DNA of 64,000 nt from DAOOPX01 sp964653045 (GTDB lineage: Bacteria > Patescibacteriota > Microgenomatia > UBA1400 > PJMF01): the NCBI GenBank assembly GCA_964653045.1, contig CAZZBW010000003.1, forward strand, positions 1 through 64,000. Direction: 5' to 3'. This document shows positions 1-8,239 of the stretch, in pieces (within the stretch, counting starts at the first letter, position 1; every line of letters begins with the position of its first letter). A program made the position numbers and the translations under genes. Below the pieces are notes generated by a model. That model was given only the letters and a program-made list of their open reading frames with translations, did no database searches and had not been told where the DNA came from.

Positions 1-177
1 AAAAATGAAATTTACCATGTTTTAAAGCAGATGTTTCCTGAGTGGAGAATTAAAGTAGAAGAAAATTTTGGTGAAGCTGATGAAAATGGTTGGTTTGAAG
101 TTATGTTAATTGGACCGGAGAAGAAGCAACAGCAATCACACCCAACTGCAAGCTCTGTCGTTCCCGCCAAGTATTAA
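1..177 (+). CDS. C-terminal end of an unidentified protein, cut by window edge
   Basis: An open frame enters from the left edge and reads 58 codons to a TAA stop at 175-177. The first 40 residues have a protein-like composition (a mix of charged and aromatic residues, for example FPEWRIKVEENFGEADENGW). The last 18 residues are Gln/Ser rich. The end overlaps the 3' end of recJ on the other strand by 77 bases, tail to tail, which is longer than usual. No family recognised. It may be a real gene whose tail runs into recJ, or chance. Confidence 0.4.
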   Translation, partial: KNEIYHVLKQMFPEWRIKVEENFGEADENGWFEVMLIGPEKKQQQSHPTASSVVPAKY

Positions 178-1819
178 CTTCTAGTTTTGCTATCAATGAA
201 AACTTGGCACCAATTTCAAGTTGATCTTGAAGATGGGCGTGATGCCAGAAGAGAGCGGTCAGCAGCTGTGGCTGCTGACCGCTCAATAATTTCAAAGCTA
301 ACTTCAAATGTTTTCCTTCGGCTCCAATCACTTGAGTTGAAACTAATTCCAGGTCTTCAATCATGAACACTGGCTGGTGATTACCTTGACCAAAAGGGGC
401 GAACTTGAGCAAGGTTTGAGCAGTTTGTATATTAATCAAACTTGGTGGTAATTTACACTCAGCTATAATTTTCGGCTGAAGAAGTATTGGATCAATTTGT
501 GTTTTAGCTAGCTTTTGCAGCTTGTTAATTACTAAGTACAAATTGTCCTTGTGCACGCTGAAGCCCGCTGCCAACGGATGCCCACCTACGTTGAGCAGAT
601 CAGCTTTGACTTGACGAATCAGCTCGGTGATGTTGACTCCCACTACCGACCGAGCTGATGCTTTGAGCGTTTCACCTTCTCCCCCGATCGCAATTGCTGG
701 CTTGTAGTACTTTTCGGTCAGCCTGCCTGCCACTAACCCAATTACTCCTTCGTGGAAGTTCGGCGCGTAAACAATTAGTAGACTCTCAGACAATTGTTCG
801 GCAACTTGCACTTCTGCTTGGGTTAAAGCACTTTCTGTCAGATCTTGACGACTTAAATTGAGGTTGTTTAGCTCGCCGGCAATACTTTCGGCTTTGGTGC
901 GGCTGTTAGTACACAACAGCCGCACACCAACTATGCCCTCGGCCAACCGGCCGAGGGCATTCAGCCGTGGCGCCAGCTGATAGCCCAGCTTACCCTCGTC
1001 AACCTTATCTACTTTGTGACCTGCGACTGCAGCTAAAGCTAGTAAACCGGGTCGGAGTGTTTGACGTAATACTTGCAACCCATGTAAAATAAAACTGCGA
1101 TTAAAGCCAGTCAAAGGAACTTGATCAGCAATGGTAGCCAGGGCACACAAATCTAGTTGGTTCGTGAGGAGCTGTTCGCGCTGAGTTTTCTCACCAAACT
1201 CAGTCCCAATTTTGTCCACCAACATCTTACTCACCAGCCATGCCACCCCTGCTCCGCAAACTTGATCGGTTTGTAGGACTGCGACTGCTTTGGGAAGTCG
1301 TTCTTTTCCTTGTTTGTCCCACTCAGGTTGGTGATGGTCGGTAATGATGACTTCAACTCCTTGCTCCTTCAGCCACTCGACCGCCTCAAACGCCACAATC
1401 CCGTTATCCACCGTAATGATCAATTTGGGGTTGTGTTCGGTTAAAACTGCCTGAGCACTATTCACGTTTAATCCATAGCCATGTTTAAGTCTGCTGGGGA
1501 TAAATGGCGTAACAGCAAATCCCAGTTCGTGCATCACCCGCCACAAAATTGAGGCAGCGCAAATTCCATCGGCGTCATAATCTCCAAAAATAACGATGGG
1601 AGTTTTTCGTTCTCGAGCCAAGAGTAACTTATCCATCGCTTTTTTTATTTCTCGAGCAGAAAAACCAAACTTCTTTATCTCTAACTCCAAAGGATGCGTG
1701 GGTGAAAAAAACTGATCCTCATCCTCTATCTGGCGCAATTTTAACAATATCTCTTCTAGCTCAGCCAAATCGTGAGGGATCTGTTGTGAAAGTAATTGCC
1801 ACTTTCTATCACTTTTCAT
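101..1819 (-). CDS. recJ: Single-stranded-DNA-specific exonuclease RecJ
   Basis: RecJ degrades single-stranded DNA 5' to 3' in recombination and mismatch repair, in the cytoplasm. The 572 residues show the DHH-phosphoesterase motifs in order: GDYDADG (about 79-85), VDNG (137-140), DHH (161-163), and a DHHA1-type GGHPLAAGF (412-420). The NALGRLAEG segment (287-295) is also characteristic of RecJ. The C-terminal part (about 450-572) fits the RecJ OB-like domain ending in a WRERQSLQLGV strand. The length is normal for RecJ. The gene stands alone on the minus strand, divergent from the CCA enzyme at 1892. Three strong perfect inverted repeats lie inside the coding sequence (253-284, 897-925, 933-960). 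High confidence. Confidence 0.96.
   Translation of the reverse strand: MKSDRKWQLLSQQIPHDLAELEEILLKLRQIEDEDQFFSPTHPLELEIKKFGFSAREIKKAMDKLLLARERKTPIVIFGDYDADGICAASILWRVMHELGFAVTPFIPSRLKHGYGLNVNSAQAVLTEHNPKLIITVDNGIVAFEAVEWLKEQGVEVIITDHHQPEWDKQGKERLPKAVAVLQTDQVCGAGVAWLVSKMLVDKIGTEFGEKTQREQLLTNQLDLCALATIADQVPLTGFNRSFILHGLQVLRQTLRPGLLALAAVAGHKVDKVDEGKLGYQLAPRLNALGRLAEGIVGVRLLCTNSRTKAESIAGELNNLNLSRQDLTESALTQAEVQVAEQLSESLLIVYAPNFHEGVIGLVAGRLTEKYYKPAIAIGGEGETLKASARSVVGVNITELIRQVKADLLNVGGHPLAAGFSVHKDNLYLVINKLQKLAKTQIDPILLQPKIIAECKLPPSLINIQTAQTLLKFAPFGQGNHQPVFMIEDLELVSTQVIGAEGKHLKLALKLLSGQQPQLLTALFWHHAHLQDQLEIGAKFSLIAKLEVNTWRERQSLQLGVIAVASSPVQLT
253..284. repeat. Perfect intragenic inverted repeat in recJ (14-bp arms, 4-nt loop)
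   Basis: Left arm GAGCGGTCAGCAGC at 253-266, loop TGTG, and right arm 271-284 is its exact reverse complement. It codes for ordinary RecJ residues (SGQQPQLLTAL) near the C-terminus, so the hairpin is carried by codon choice and not by an inserted element. Confidence 0.95.
897..960. repeat. Two adjacent perfect inverted repeats in recJ
   Basis: The first has arms 897-907 and 915-925 (11 bp, 7-nt loop). The second has arms 933-944 and 949-960 (12 bp, ATGCCCTCGGCC and its complement, loop AACC). The second lies over the conserved NALGRLAEG motif of RecJ. Only seven bases separate the two hairpins. Confidence 0.95.
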
Positions 1820-1874
1820 TGTTGTAGCCTACCACATTCCTCACTCCGTTCTACATAATCATTGCTGATCGCGA

Positions 1875-1891
1875 TATAATAATTTTTAGAG
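1875..1891 (+). promoter_or_regulatory. Probable -10 box giving a leaderless mRNA
   Basis: TATAAT at 1875-1880 ends 11 bases before the ATG at 1892 and no Shine-Dalgarno lies between. Transcription starting 6-8 bases after the box would give a leader of about five bases or none. No good -35 is visible. Confidence 0.5.
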
Positions 1892-3484
1892 ATGAATGAT
1901 TCATTAACTCTGACAAGAGAAACTCTTTATATCCTAATGCAGCTCAAAACTGCCGGATATGACGCTTTTCTCGTGGGCGGATCGGTACGCGACTTGCTCC
2001 GAGGAAAAAATCCATTTGAGTGCGACCAAGATTTCACTACTAATGCCACTCCAGAACAAATCGTCGAGGTATTTCCCAACAGTTTTTATGAAAACCAGTT
2101 TGGCACTGTCAGCCTCACTGCTGAAAATCTCTGGCAGAAAATGGCAGTTAGCGCAGATTACCGTCAGGCTATTACGCAAGTACTATCAGCTAAAAATCAG
2201 GCAACAGCCAAACTGATCGATCTGGCTGCTGCCAAAAAAATTCACACCTCGTTGATAAATAAATCCATTTCAACTGAAAATCCCGGACCCGAAGAAGCCC
2301 ATACTTTACCCAACTTTGAGATCACCACCTATCGGTCCAAAGAAGTGTATACCGACGGTACTCGCAAGCCTCTATCTCTTGAATGGGGCGAGAGTATTGA
2401 AGAAGATCTAAAACGCCGCGATTTTACCATCAATGCCATGGCTTTGACCATCTCGCTTGAGCAGTTGCAAAAAATTTACCAGCAGGCACTGGATAAAAAC
2501 TCCCTCTTTGTCCAAATTCCACCGGCAGACATCGGCTTAATTACCAATGAGTCGGCTGAAAAAGATTTGGAAAACAACATCATCCGCAGCGTGGGCATCG
2601 CCCGCGAGCGATTCGTTGAAGATGCCTTACGCATGTTGCGTGCGATTCGCCTAGCCGTCCAACTTGAAATGACGATTGAACCAGGCACATTGAACGCCAT
2701 TACTACCAATCATGCACTACTAAGCGACGTCAGCTTTGAACGTATCCGTGACGAGTTTTTGAAGATGCTCATTGGTCCCCAGCCCAAACGAGCCATTGAG
2801 CTGCTTGATCAAACCAACCTATTGCAGTACATTTTGCCAGAGTTAATCAAAGCAAAAGGCATTAGTCAAGGTGGACACCACACCACCGATGTCTGGACTC
2901 ATAGCATCGATGCGCTCGATAGCTCACCTTCACCCGATCCGATCGTCCGGCTGGCCACCTTACTCCACGACATTGCCAAACCGGTAACCTACAAAGTATT
3001 AAATGGCCAGCCCACTTTTTATAATCACGAAATTCTTGGCGCGAGAATCGCCCGCGACATCGGTCGCCGACTCCGACTCAACAAACATCAGCTCGACAGA
3101 TTGTTTATCTTGACTCGCTATCACATGTTCCATTACCAGACTCACAACACCGATGCAGCTATCCGCCGCCTAATGCGCAAAGTGGGGCTGGACAACCTCG
3201 ACGATATTCTTGACCTGCGCGAAGGCGATCGCTTGGGTAGCGGCGCAGGCAAAACCAGCTGGCGGCTGGAAGAGATGAAACAGCGAATGCTGGAACAACT
3301 TAATCAGCCTCTCTCTTCTTCAGATTTAGCCATCGATGGTCACGACTTAATGAGTGAGCTAAACTTACCGCCAGGACCAAAATTGGGGGCAATTTTGAAC
3401 GAGTTGCTGGAAAAAGTCCTCGAAGACCCACAACTCAACACCAAGCCCACTTTGCTTAATCTTGCTCGAAAGTTAGCTATATAG
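1892..3484 (+). CDS. cca: CCA-adding tRNA nucleotidyltransferase / poly(A) polymerase family, with HD domain
   Basis: Class II tRNA nucleotidyltransferase that builds or repairs the 3' CCA of tRNAs, or a related poly(A) polymerase. Visible motifs: LVGGSVRDLL (27-36), metal-binding DxD in ECDQDFTTN (43-51), the RRDFTINAMAL signature (175-185), the RFVEDALRMLRAIR linker helix (240-253), and a C-terminal HD domain with LLHDIAKP (357-364). At 530 residues it is longer than many family members. The extra length lies in insertions between FGTVSL (70-75) and FEITTYR (142-148) and at about 188-228. The start is the ATG at 1892, eleven bases after a TATAAT box. A CCA-adding role is likely but cannot be separated from poly(A) polymerase by sequence alone. 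Confidence 0.9.
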   Translation: MNDSLTLTRETLYILMQLKTAGYDAFLVGGSVRDLLRGKNPFECDQDFTTNATPEQIVEVFPNSFYENQFGTVSLTAENLWQKMAVSADYRQAITQVLSAKNQATAKLIDLAAAKKIHTSLINKSISTENPGPEEAHTLPNFEITTYRSKEVYTDGTRKPLSLEWGESIEEDLKRRDFTINAMALTISLEQLQKIYQQALDKNSLFVQIPPADIGLITNESAEKDLENNIIRSVGIARERFVEDALRMLRAIRLAVQLEMTIEPGTLNAITTNHALLSDVSFERIRDEFLKMLIGPQPKRAIELLDQTNLLQYILPELIKAKGISQGGHHTTDVWTHSIDALDSSPSPDPIVRLATLLHDIAKPVTYKVLNGQPTFYNHEILGARIARDIGRRLRLNKHQLDRLFILTRYHMFHYQTHNTDAAIRRLMRKVGLDNLDDILDLREGDRLGSGAGKTSWRLEEMKQRMLEQLNQPLSSSDLAIDGHDLMSELNLPPGPKLGAILNELLEKVLEDPQLNTKPTLLNLARKLAI

Positions 3485-3556
3485 TTCGCTATTGATATAT
3501 TTTACTAGACTTAAAAACATAATTATTATGATATAATTACTGTATTCGTAGTAGAT

Positions 3557-5284
3557 GTGATTTCCAATATGTCATCAATAAATAAAACCGAAATTCCTCA
3601 AATTTCAGAATTAACAGAAGCGCTCGGTGGTGATCTTGCTTTAGCCCGATTATTCCAGGCTATACTTGTCGCTATTCCTAGTCTTGATGTTCACCAGATC
3701 AGATCGCAATTATTAAATCAACATCGTACACCAAGTTTACACAAAAAATTATCAAATCTTTTGAATAGGAATCCTGCCACCACCCCAACTCCAAAAGGTG
3801 ACCAAACTAGGCCACAATTATCAGATCAGAGTCGTGCTCAGGAAAGAGATACGACAATTGTTTACGACACACTCGCCAGACAGATATTTGTTGATGGCCA
3901 ACCCTCAGCTGTAGCCGAACGCACACTTGCCCTTGCTAACAAAATTACGGGTCGCCACATAGGTTATTTGGAATTATTGACGTCTCAAAAACTCAAGCAG
4001 CAAATTGTTGATTATTGCCGAGAAAGTCAAGGCAACCAAACACCCGCGGCGCGCATACCTTCGGTTGCAAACGTGATCGAATTATTAGAAAAACTTTTGC
4101 TACAAGACACCAAGATTGAACCTCACAGAAAAGATTACCTTGAAGCCTGCGCACTCTCTCCACAAAAATTTCCAGTAATTTCAACCGATTTTGACGTACT
4201 AGATTTATTCAAGGCTCAACAGTGGATTGAAGGATTTATCGACAAACAGAATCAACCACGATTTAGCAGGTTAGGAATATACTTATCAATTCCAAGCCCA
4301 GATAAATATCGTGACGACCGTACGAGTTTATCACTTGGTCTAGCTCACCTCAAAGAACCACATCAGAAAAGGTTGCTGAAAGAAATTGTATATCAGGTAT
4401 TTTATTACTTATTTGAAAAAATATTACTAAAGCCAACTGATGAATTCTTGTCAATACTGACTGAAAGCATCGAGGATTGCGAGAAACTGGCACAAAGCCT
4501 TGAAAAGGTGGCTGAGTGGGGCGAATTAGTACAATTAGCGAGATCTGAGCAACATCGAAGGGTAACTATCTTGACTGATCGAGTTAATTCTAATGAACCT
4601 CTAAATCCAAAGATGTATATGTATGGGTTATTTCCAGATATTCTAAAAATTAGCGATGAAAATAACAAAAATAAGTTATCTGACTGCGTGAAAAGCAAAA
4701 TTGATAGAGAGTTGGCTCGGATTAATACGTATCCTGCCACAGAAAGACCTCAAATAGTATGCCGTTTATCAGTTTGGTGCCATTCGTATCTAAGTAGCGA
4801 GGATCAAGCTGCAATTACTCAAAAGTGCGAGTCTTTGCTGAAAGAATATCTTCAAGCAACAGAGGGTGAACAATATGGAGAAATGAATATAAATAGATTA
4901 GTTAGGCTCATGAATATTGTGCAATATGGAAGGTCCAAAGCAATTAAACAATTAATTGAAAATCTAGCTCGACCCCAGTTAGAGCGAGAGTTGGCAGAAA
5001 TAGATAAAATAAGTAACTTTTCTTATCAAGAAAAAACGGATGAACTAGTTAATTACCATAATCAATTTGGTTCTCTATTTAGTCGTGAAATAATAGAAAT
5101 AATGATACGAATGTTTGAATCTATTATTGAAACAATCCGCTTAACTCAACAGGGACAATTGCATAGTGTTTTATCAAATATGAAAAGTTCTGTAAATAGG
5201 GTGTGGTACTTAGCAGAAGTTGTAGATAAAGCAATGAGCTGTCCTGTCAAAGCTGCTTCTGATCCAGAAGTAAAATTCTACTAG
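3557..5284 (+). CDS. Unidentified 575-residue, mostly helical protein
   Basis: I do not recognise this protein. It starts at GTG 3557 or, more conservatively, at ATG 3569 (MSSINKTEIPQ). A TATAAT box sits at 3532-3537. Residues about 1-70 look like a small helical domain, about 70-95 form a polar linker (TTPTPKGDQTRPQ), and the rest is dominated by predicted amphipathic helices with many Leu, Glu and Lys. No signal peptide, membrane segment or catalytic motif is evident, so it is probably cytoplasmic. The stop codon overlaps the secF stop on the opposite strand by four bases. Its composition is more AT-rich than the neighbouring core genes, suggesting a lineage-specific or acquired gene. Confidence 0.75.
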   Translation: MISNMSSINKTEIPQISELTEALGGDLALARLFQAILVAIPSLDVHQIRSQLLNQHRTPSLHKKLSNLLNRNPATTPTPKGDQTRPQLSDQSRAQERDTTIVYDTLARQIFVDGQPSAVAERTLALANKITGRHIGYLELLTSQKLKQQIVDYCRESQGNQTPAARIPSVANVIELLEKLLLQDTKIEPHRKDYLEACALSPQKFPVISTDFDVLDLFKAQQWIEGFIDKQNQPRFSRLGIYLSIPSPDKYRDDRTSLSLGLAHLKEPHQKRLLKEIVYQVFYYLFEKILLKPTDEFLSILTESIEDCEKLAQSLEKVAEWGELVQLARSEQHRRVTILTDRVNSNEPLNPKMYMYGLFPDILKISDENNKNKLSDCVKSKIDRELARINTYPATERPQIVCRLSVWCHSYLSSEDQAAITQKCESLLKEYLQATEGEQYGEMNINRLVRLMNIVQYGRSKAIKQLIENLARPQLERELAEIDKISNFSYQEKTDELVNYHNQFGSLFSREIIEIMIRMFESIIETIRLTQQGQLHSVLSNMKSSVNRVWYLAEVVDKAMSCPVKAASDPEVKFY

Positions 5285-6183
5285 CTCCTCTTGTCAGTCA
5301 CTCGCTTCCACCTCCCCCACTCGAGTAGAAGAGGTACAGCGGTGAAACTGCTGGAGTAGGTGCCGGTCACGGCACCGATCAGTAGGGCGAGAGCGAAATG
5401 CTTGATGCTCTCGCCTCCCAACAAATACATTGCCAAAAGCATTAAGATAATTGTCACTGAGTTATTAATTGATCTACCCAGTGTTTCCAAAACTGCCACA
5501 TCTGCCACATCACGGATCGAGAGCTGTGGATGTACTCTTTTTAGCTCACGAATTCGATCAAACACTACAATCGTGTCATGAATAGAAAATGACAAAGTAG
5601 TTAACAAAGCCGTTACAAATAGCACATCGACCTCAATCCCTAAAAATTGACCCAACAAACTAAACGCTCCCAACAAAATTAGGCTATCATGAAACATCGC
5701 CAGAACTGCGGTGACACCAAATTTCAGATCATGAAATTGATACCAAACATATCCAGTAATTACTAACGCCACAATCACTACTGCCACAAGAGTTTTTTGG
5801 AGAAGCTCCCGGCTCAGACTGGGACCAATTGTCTCAAATCGCCGTACTTCGATTTGGTCGGCAAATTTGGCTTTGAGGATTGAGACTAACTCATCTTTTT
5901 GTTGATTATCAATTTCCTCGGTACGGACAATTACTCGATTATCTCCAGATGATTGAACTGAAACAATTTGGTACTGGGTGTCACCTAAAAACTCGCGAAA
6001 TTTTTCGGCATTTAGATCATCCGCTTTGTCTCCTTCTTGCCAACCATATTGAAGCTCCAGCAGTGAACCACCGGTGAAGTCAATTCCCAGGTCTAAGCCG
6101 TATGTCAAGAGCGAGTACACACCCGGAAGAATAAAGAACAGCGAGATCAAAAAATACACTCGGTAATGTTTGAATATCTTCAT
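5281..6183 (-). CDS. secF: Protein translocase subunit SecF
   Basis: SecF works with SecD in the cytoplasmic membrane, using the proton gradient to help proteins through SecYEG. The 300-residue protein has an N-terminal membrane segment, the family signature GIDFTGG (33-39), a periplasmic-type domain of about 90 residues, then a block of five membrane helices containing SIHDTIVVFDRIREL, the conserved SecD/SecF helix-4 motif. The ATG at 6183 overlaps the secD stop by four bases (ATGA), so the two are translationally coupled. It is the last gene of the long minus-strand array that starts near 13.7 kb. Length and order are normal. Confidence 0.96.
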   Translation of the reverse strand: MKIFKHYRVYFLISLFFILPGVYSLLTYGLDLGIDFTGGSLLELQYGWQEGDKADDLNAEKFREFLGDTQYQIVSVQSSGDNRVIVRTEEIDNQQKDELVSILKAKFADQIEVRRFETIGPSLSRELLQKTLVAVVIVALVITGYVWYQFHDLKFGVTAVLAMFHDSLILLGAFSLLGQFLGIEVDVLFVTALLTTLSFSIHDTIVVFDRIRELKRVHPQLSIRDVADVAVLETLGRSINNSVTIILMLLAMYLLGGESIKHFALALLIGAVTGTYSSSFTAVPLLLEWGRWKRVTDKRS

Positions 6184-7616
6184 AGCTTTGCTCTCTTAGA
6201 TTTATTGCCAAACTCATCACTGCTGAGAAATACCCTGACCAAATTTCGAGTCACGACCACGCCAGTGAACAACCCGAGTAAAACTCCAATAAGTAGTGTC
6301 ATCCCAAAACCGCGCACCATCCCGCTTGAGTTGAGGAAGGTGAAGTTCAGGGGATTAATCAAGATTAAAGCAGTGAAAATGGTGGCCAAGTTCGCGTCTT
6401 TAATACTGTCCCAAGCTCGACCAAAACCCAGTTCCATCGCTAGAACCGCTGGCTTTCCCTTTCTCAATTCTTCCTTCATTCGTTCGAATATCAAGATGTT
6501 GGCATCAACAGCCATACCGATAGAAAGAATTAGTCCGGCAATACCAGGCAAACTCAAAGTTACGCCCATAATTTTGTATAAAGCTAAAGTGAAGACTGCG
6601 TAGATGACTAGGGCCACGTCGGCAACAACACCTTTTTTTCCGTAAAGTAAAATCATAAATACCCCAACAGCCGCTAGGCCAATCAAGCCGGCCTTCAAGC
6701 TTTGATCAACGGCTGCTTGTCCAAGGCTGGCGCCAATATTGCGCTGCTCCAAAACCTTGATTGGGATCGGCAGCGCACCCGCATTGAGCTGAATACTCAG
6801 CTGCTTGGCTTCATCTACTGTAAATTGTCCAGTAATGACTGCCAAACCATCCATAATTGGTACAGAAATTTGCGGCATCATTAAGACAGCTCCATCAAGA
6901 AAGATTCCCAGAATCCCACCGGTATTTTGCGAGGTAACATCAGCAAATATCTGTCGACCTTCAGAATTAAACTCCAACTGGACTTGAGGTTCACCGGTGT
7001 TTGGATCGAAAACTAGAGTGGACCGGCGCAGCTCTGCTCCGGTCAAACCAATTGGCTCAATACTGACATCTTGAGCTTGCGCGGACTGTGAGGCTGACTC
7101 TGATTCCTCAGTGTTTTCGGTGGTACTTTCTGGAGCGGGCAGCTGTTTAATCAGAGCGAACTCTAATTGCGCGGTTTGACCAACTAAGTTGAGTGCTTCT
7201 TGAGGATCTTCTACGCCAGGCAACTCAATAATCAACCGATATGACTCGCCAAACCGCGCAGTCTGGACACTCGGCTCAGTAATTCCATAATAATCAACCC
7301 GGCGCAAAATCACCGCTCTGGCTGATTCTAAAGCAGTATCGCGATCGCCTTCAGCGATCGCGCTCATATCAGCTTCCAGCACCACCTGCATCCCACCTCG
7401 GATGTCCAAACCCATTTTGTACTCAAATTCTTGAGAAATAGTCTTCCCGAATAATTGGAAATTTATTTTCGAGGTATCGATCTTTATTGTATCCGTACCT
7501 AATATCTGAAATCCTAATTGCTTTTCCCACTTAATGGGAAAAGCCACCACCGCAGCAATCACCGCTGCTAGAAAAATCCAGAACAATCGTTTTTTGGCTT
7601 TTTGGCGCATGTTCAT
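6180..7616 (-). CDS. secD: Protein translocase subunit SecD
   Basis: Partner of SecF in the accessory Sec translocation motor. The 478 residues have an N-terminal membrane segment (about 11-27), the signature GLDIRGG (69-75), the large extracytoplasmic P1 region with a Ser/Glu/Thr-rich linker near 155-180 (PAPESTTENTEESESASQSA), and a C-terminal six-helix bundle with GMAVDANILIFERMKEEL. The Ser/Glu-rich stretch is an insertion not common in well-studied SecD. The start at 7616 (MNMRQKAKKR) gives a typical positive N-terminus. It lies 19 bases downstream of the regulator gene at 7636 and overlaps secF by four bases. Confidence 0.96.
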   Translation of the reverse strand: MNMRQKAKKRLFWIFLAAVIAAVVAFPIKWEKQLGFQILGTDTIKIDTSKINFQLFGKTISQEFEYKMGLDIRGGMQVVLEADMSAIAEGDRDTALESARAVILRRVDYYGITEPSVQTARFGESYRLIIELPGVEDPQEALNLVGQTAQLEFALIKQLPAPESTTENTEESESASQSAQAQDVSIEPIGLTGAELRRSTLVFDPNTGEPQVQLEFNSEGRQIFADVTSQNTGGILGIFLDGAVLMMPQISVPIMDGLAVITGQFTVDEAKQLSIQLNAGALPIPIKVLEQRNIGASLGQAAVDQSLKAGLIGLAAVGVFMILLYGKKGVVADVALVIYAVFTLALYKIMGVTLSLPGIAGLILSIGMAVDANILIFERMKEELRKGKPAVLAMELGFGRAWDSIKDANLATIFTALILINPLNFTFLNSSGMVRGFGMTLLIGVLLGLFTGVVVTRNLVRVFLSSDEFGNKSKRAKL

Positions 7617-7635
7617 TGATTTTCCCCGTTTCTAC

Positions 7636-8238
7636 CTAGTTCACACCAGGGATCTTGCGCTCTGCAAACTCTGTCTCACTACCAATAATCATCACCCGAC
7701 CAGTCATCAACACGTCCATGATAAAGGGATCTCGCCGAGTTTTACGAAATATGAATTCTTGTTCATCAAAAACGGTGTAATTGATCTCGCGGTTTAAACG
7801 CTCCTGCTCTTGCTTTACTAATAGTTCAAGCTCACTCAAAACTACATCCCCAACCACGAGAACATCAACTTCTCCTTGCATTGGCGTAACCCCTCCGGCA
7901 AATTTGCTGGAAAACATCACAAACTGGATTGTACCGAGCTTGCGCTTGAGTTGAATAATTTTGGCACCCAAGCCAGTGGTTTTGGCTACCATTTGCCTCA
8001 ACTCTTGAAAAAACAGATACCGGTCGTTGAGCCGGTAGTACAACCGATTGCCTCTTTGTTCGCTTTTCAGCAACCCAAAACCCAACATTCGGTCTAGCTC
8101 TCTACGGACAGCATTAATCTCTTCATTGATCAGCCGAGTAATTTCACGCACATAAAACAAATTACCTTGCTGTGAGAAAAAAAGCTGAAGGATCTTGACT
8201 CGAACTTTGGAGATCATCAAGTCGTCGATTTTGGTCAT
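7636..8238 (-). CDS. Winged-helix regulator fused to a nucleotidyltransferase-like domain
   Basis: A 200-residue protein with two parts. Residues about 1-75 form a winged helix-turn-helix of the ArsR/MarR kind (KILQLFFSQQGNLFYVREIT, then a wing ending GNRLYYRLN). Residues about 90-190 resemble the minimal nucleotidyltransferase fold, with an EVDVLVVGDV strand where GSxxxGxxxxxSDxD would be expected. Only one acidic pair is clear and the Gly-Ser loop is weak, so catalysis is doubtful. Similar two-domain proteins are common in Patescibacteria. It sits one base from the DUF3048 gene upstream and 19 bases from secD downstream, so it is part of the array. Its targets are unknown. Confidence 0.75.
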   Translation of the reverse strand: MTKIDDLMISKVRVKILQLFFSQQGNLFYVREITRLINEEINAVRRELDRMLGFGLLKSEQRGNRLYYRLNDRYLFFQELRQMVAKTTGLGAKIIQLKRKLGTIQFVMFSSKFAGGVTPMQGEVDVLVVGDVVLSELELLVKQEQERLNREINYTVFDEQEFIFRKTRRDPFIMDVLMTGRVMIIGSETEFAERKIPGVN

Positions 8239-8239
8239 T

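Noticed and set aside
6166..6603. 145-residue open frame on the plus strand
   Set aside because: It lies antisense to secD; its composition is that of a shadow frame and secD is certain.
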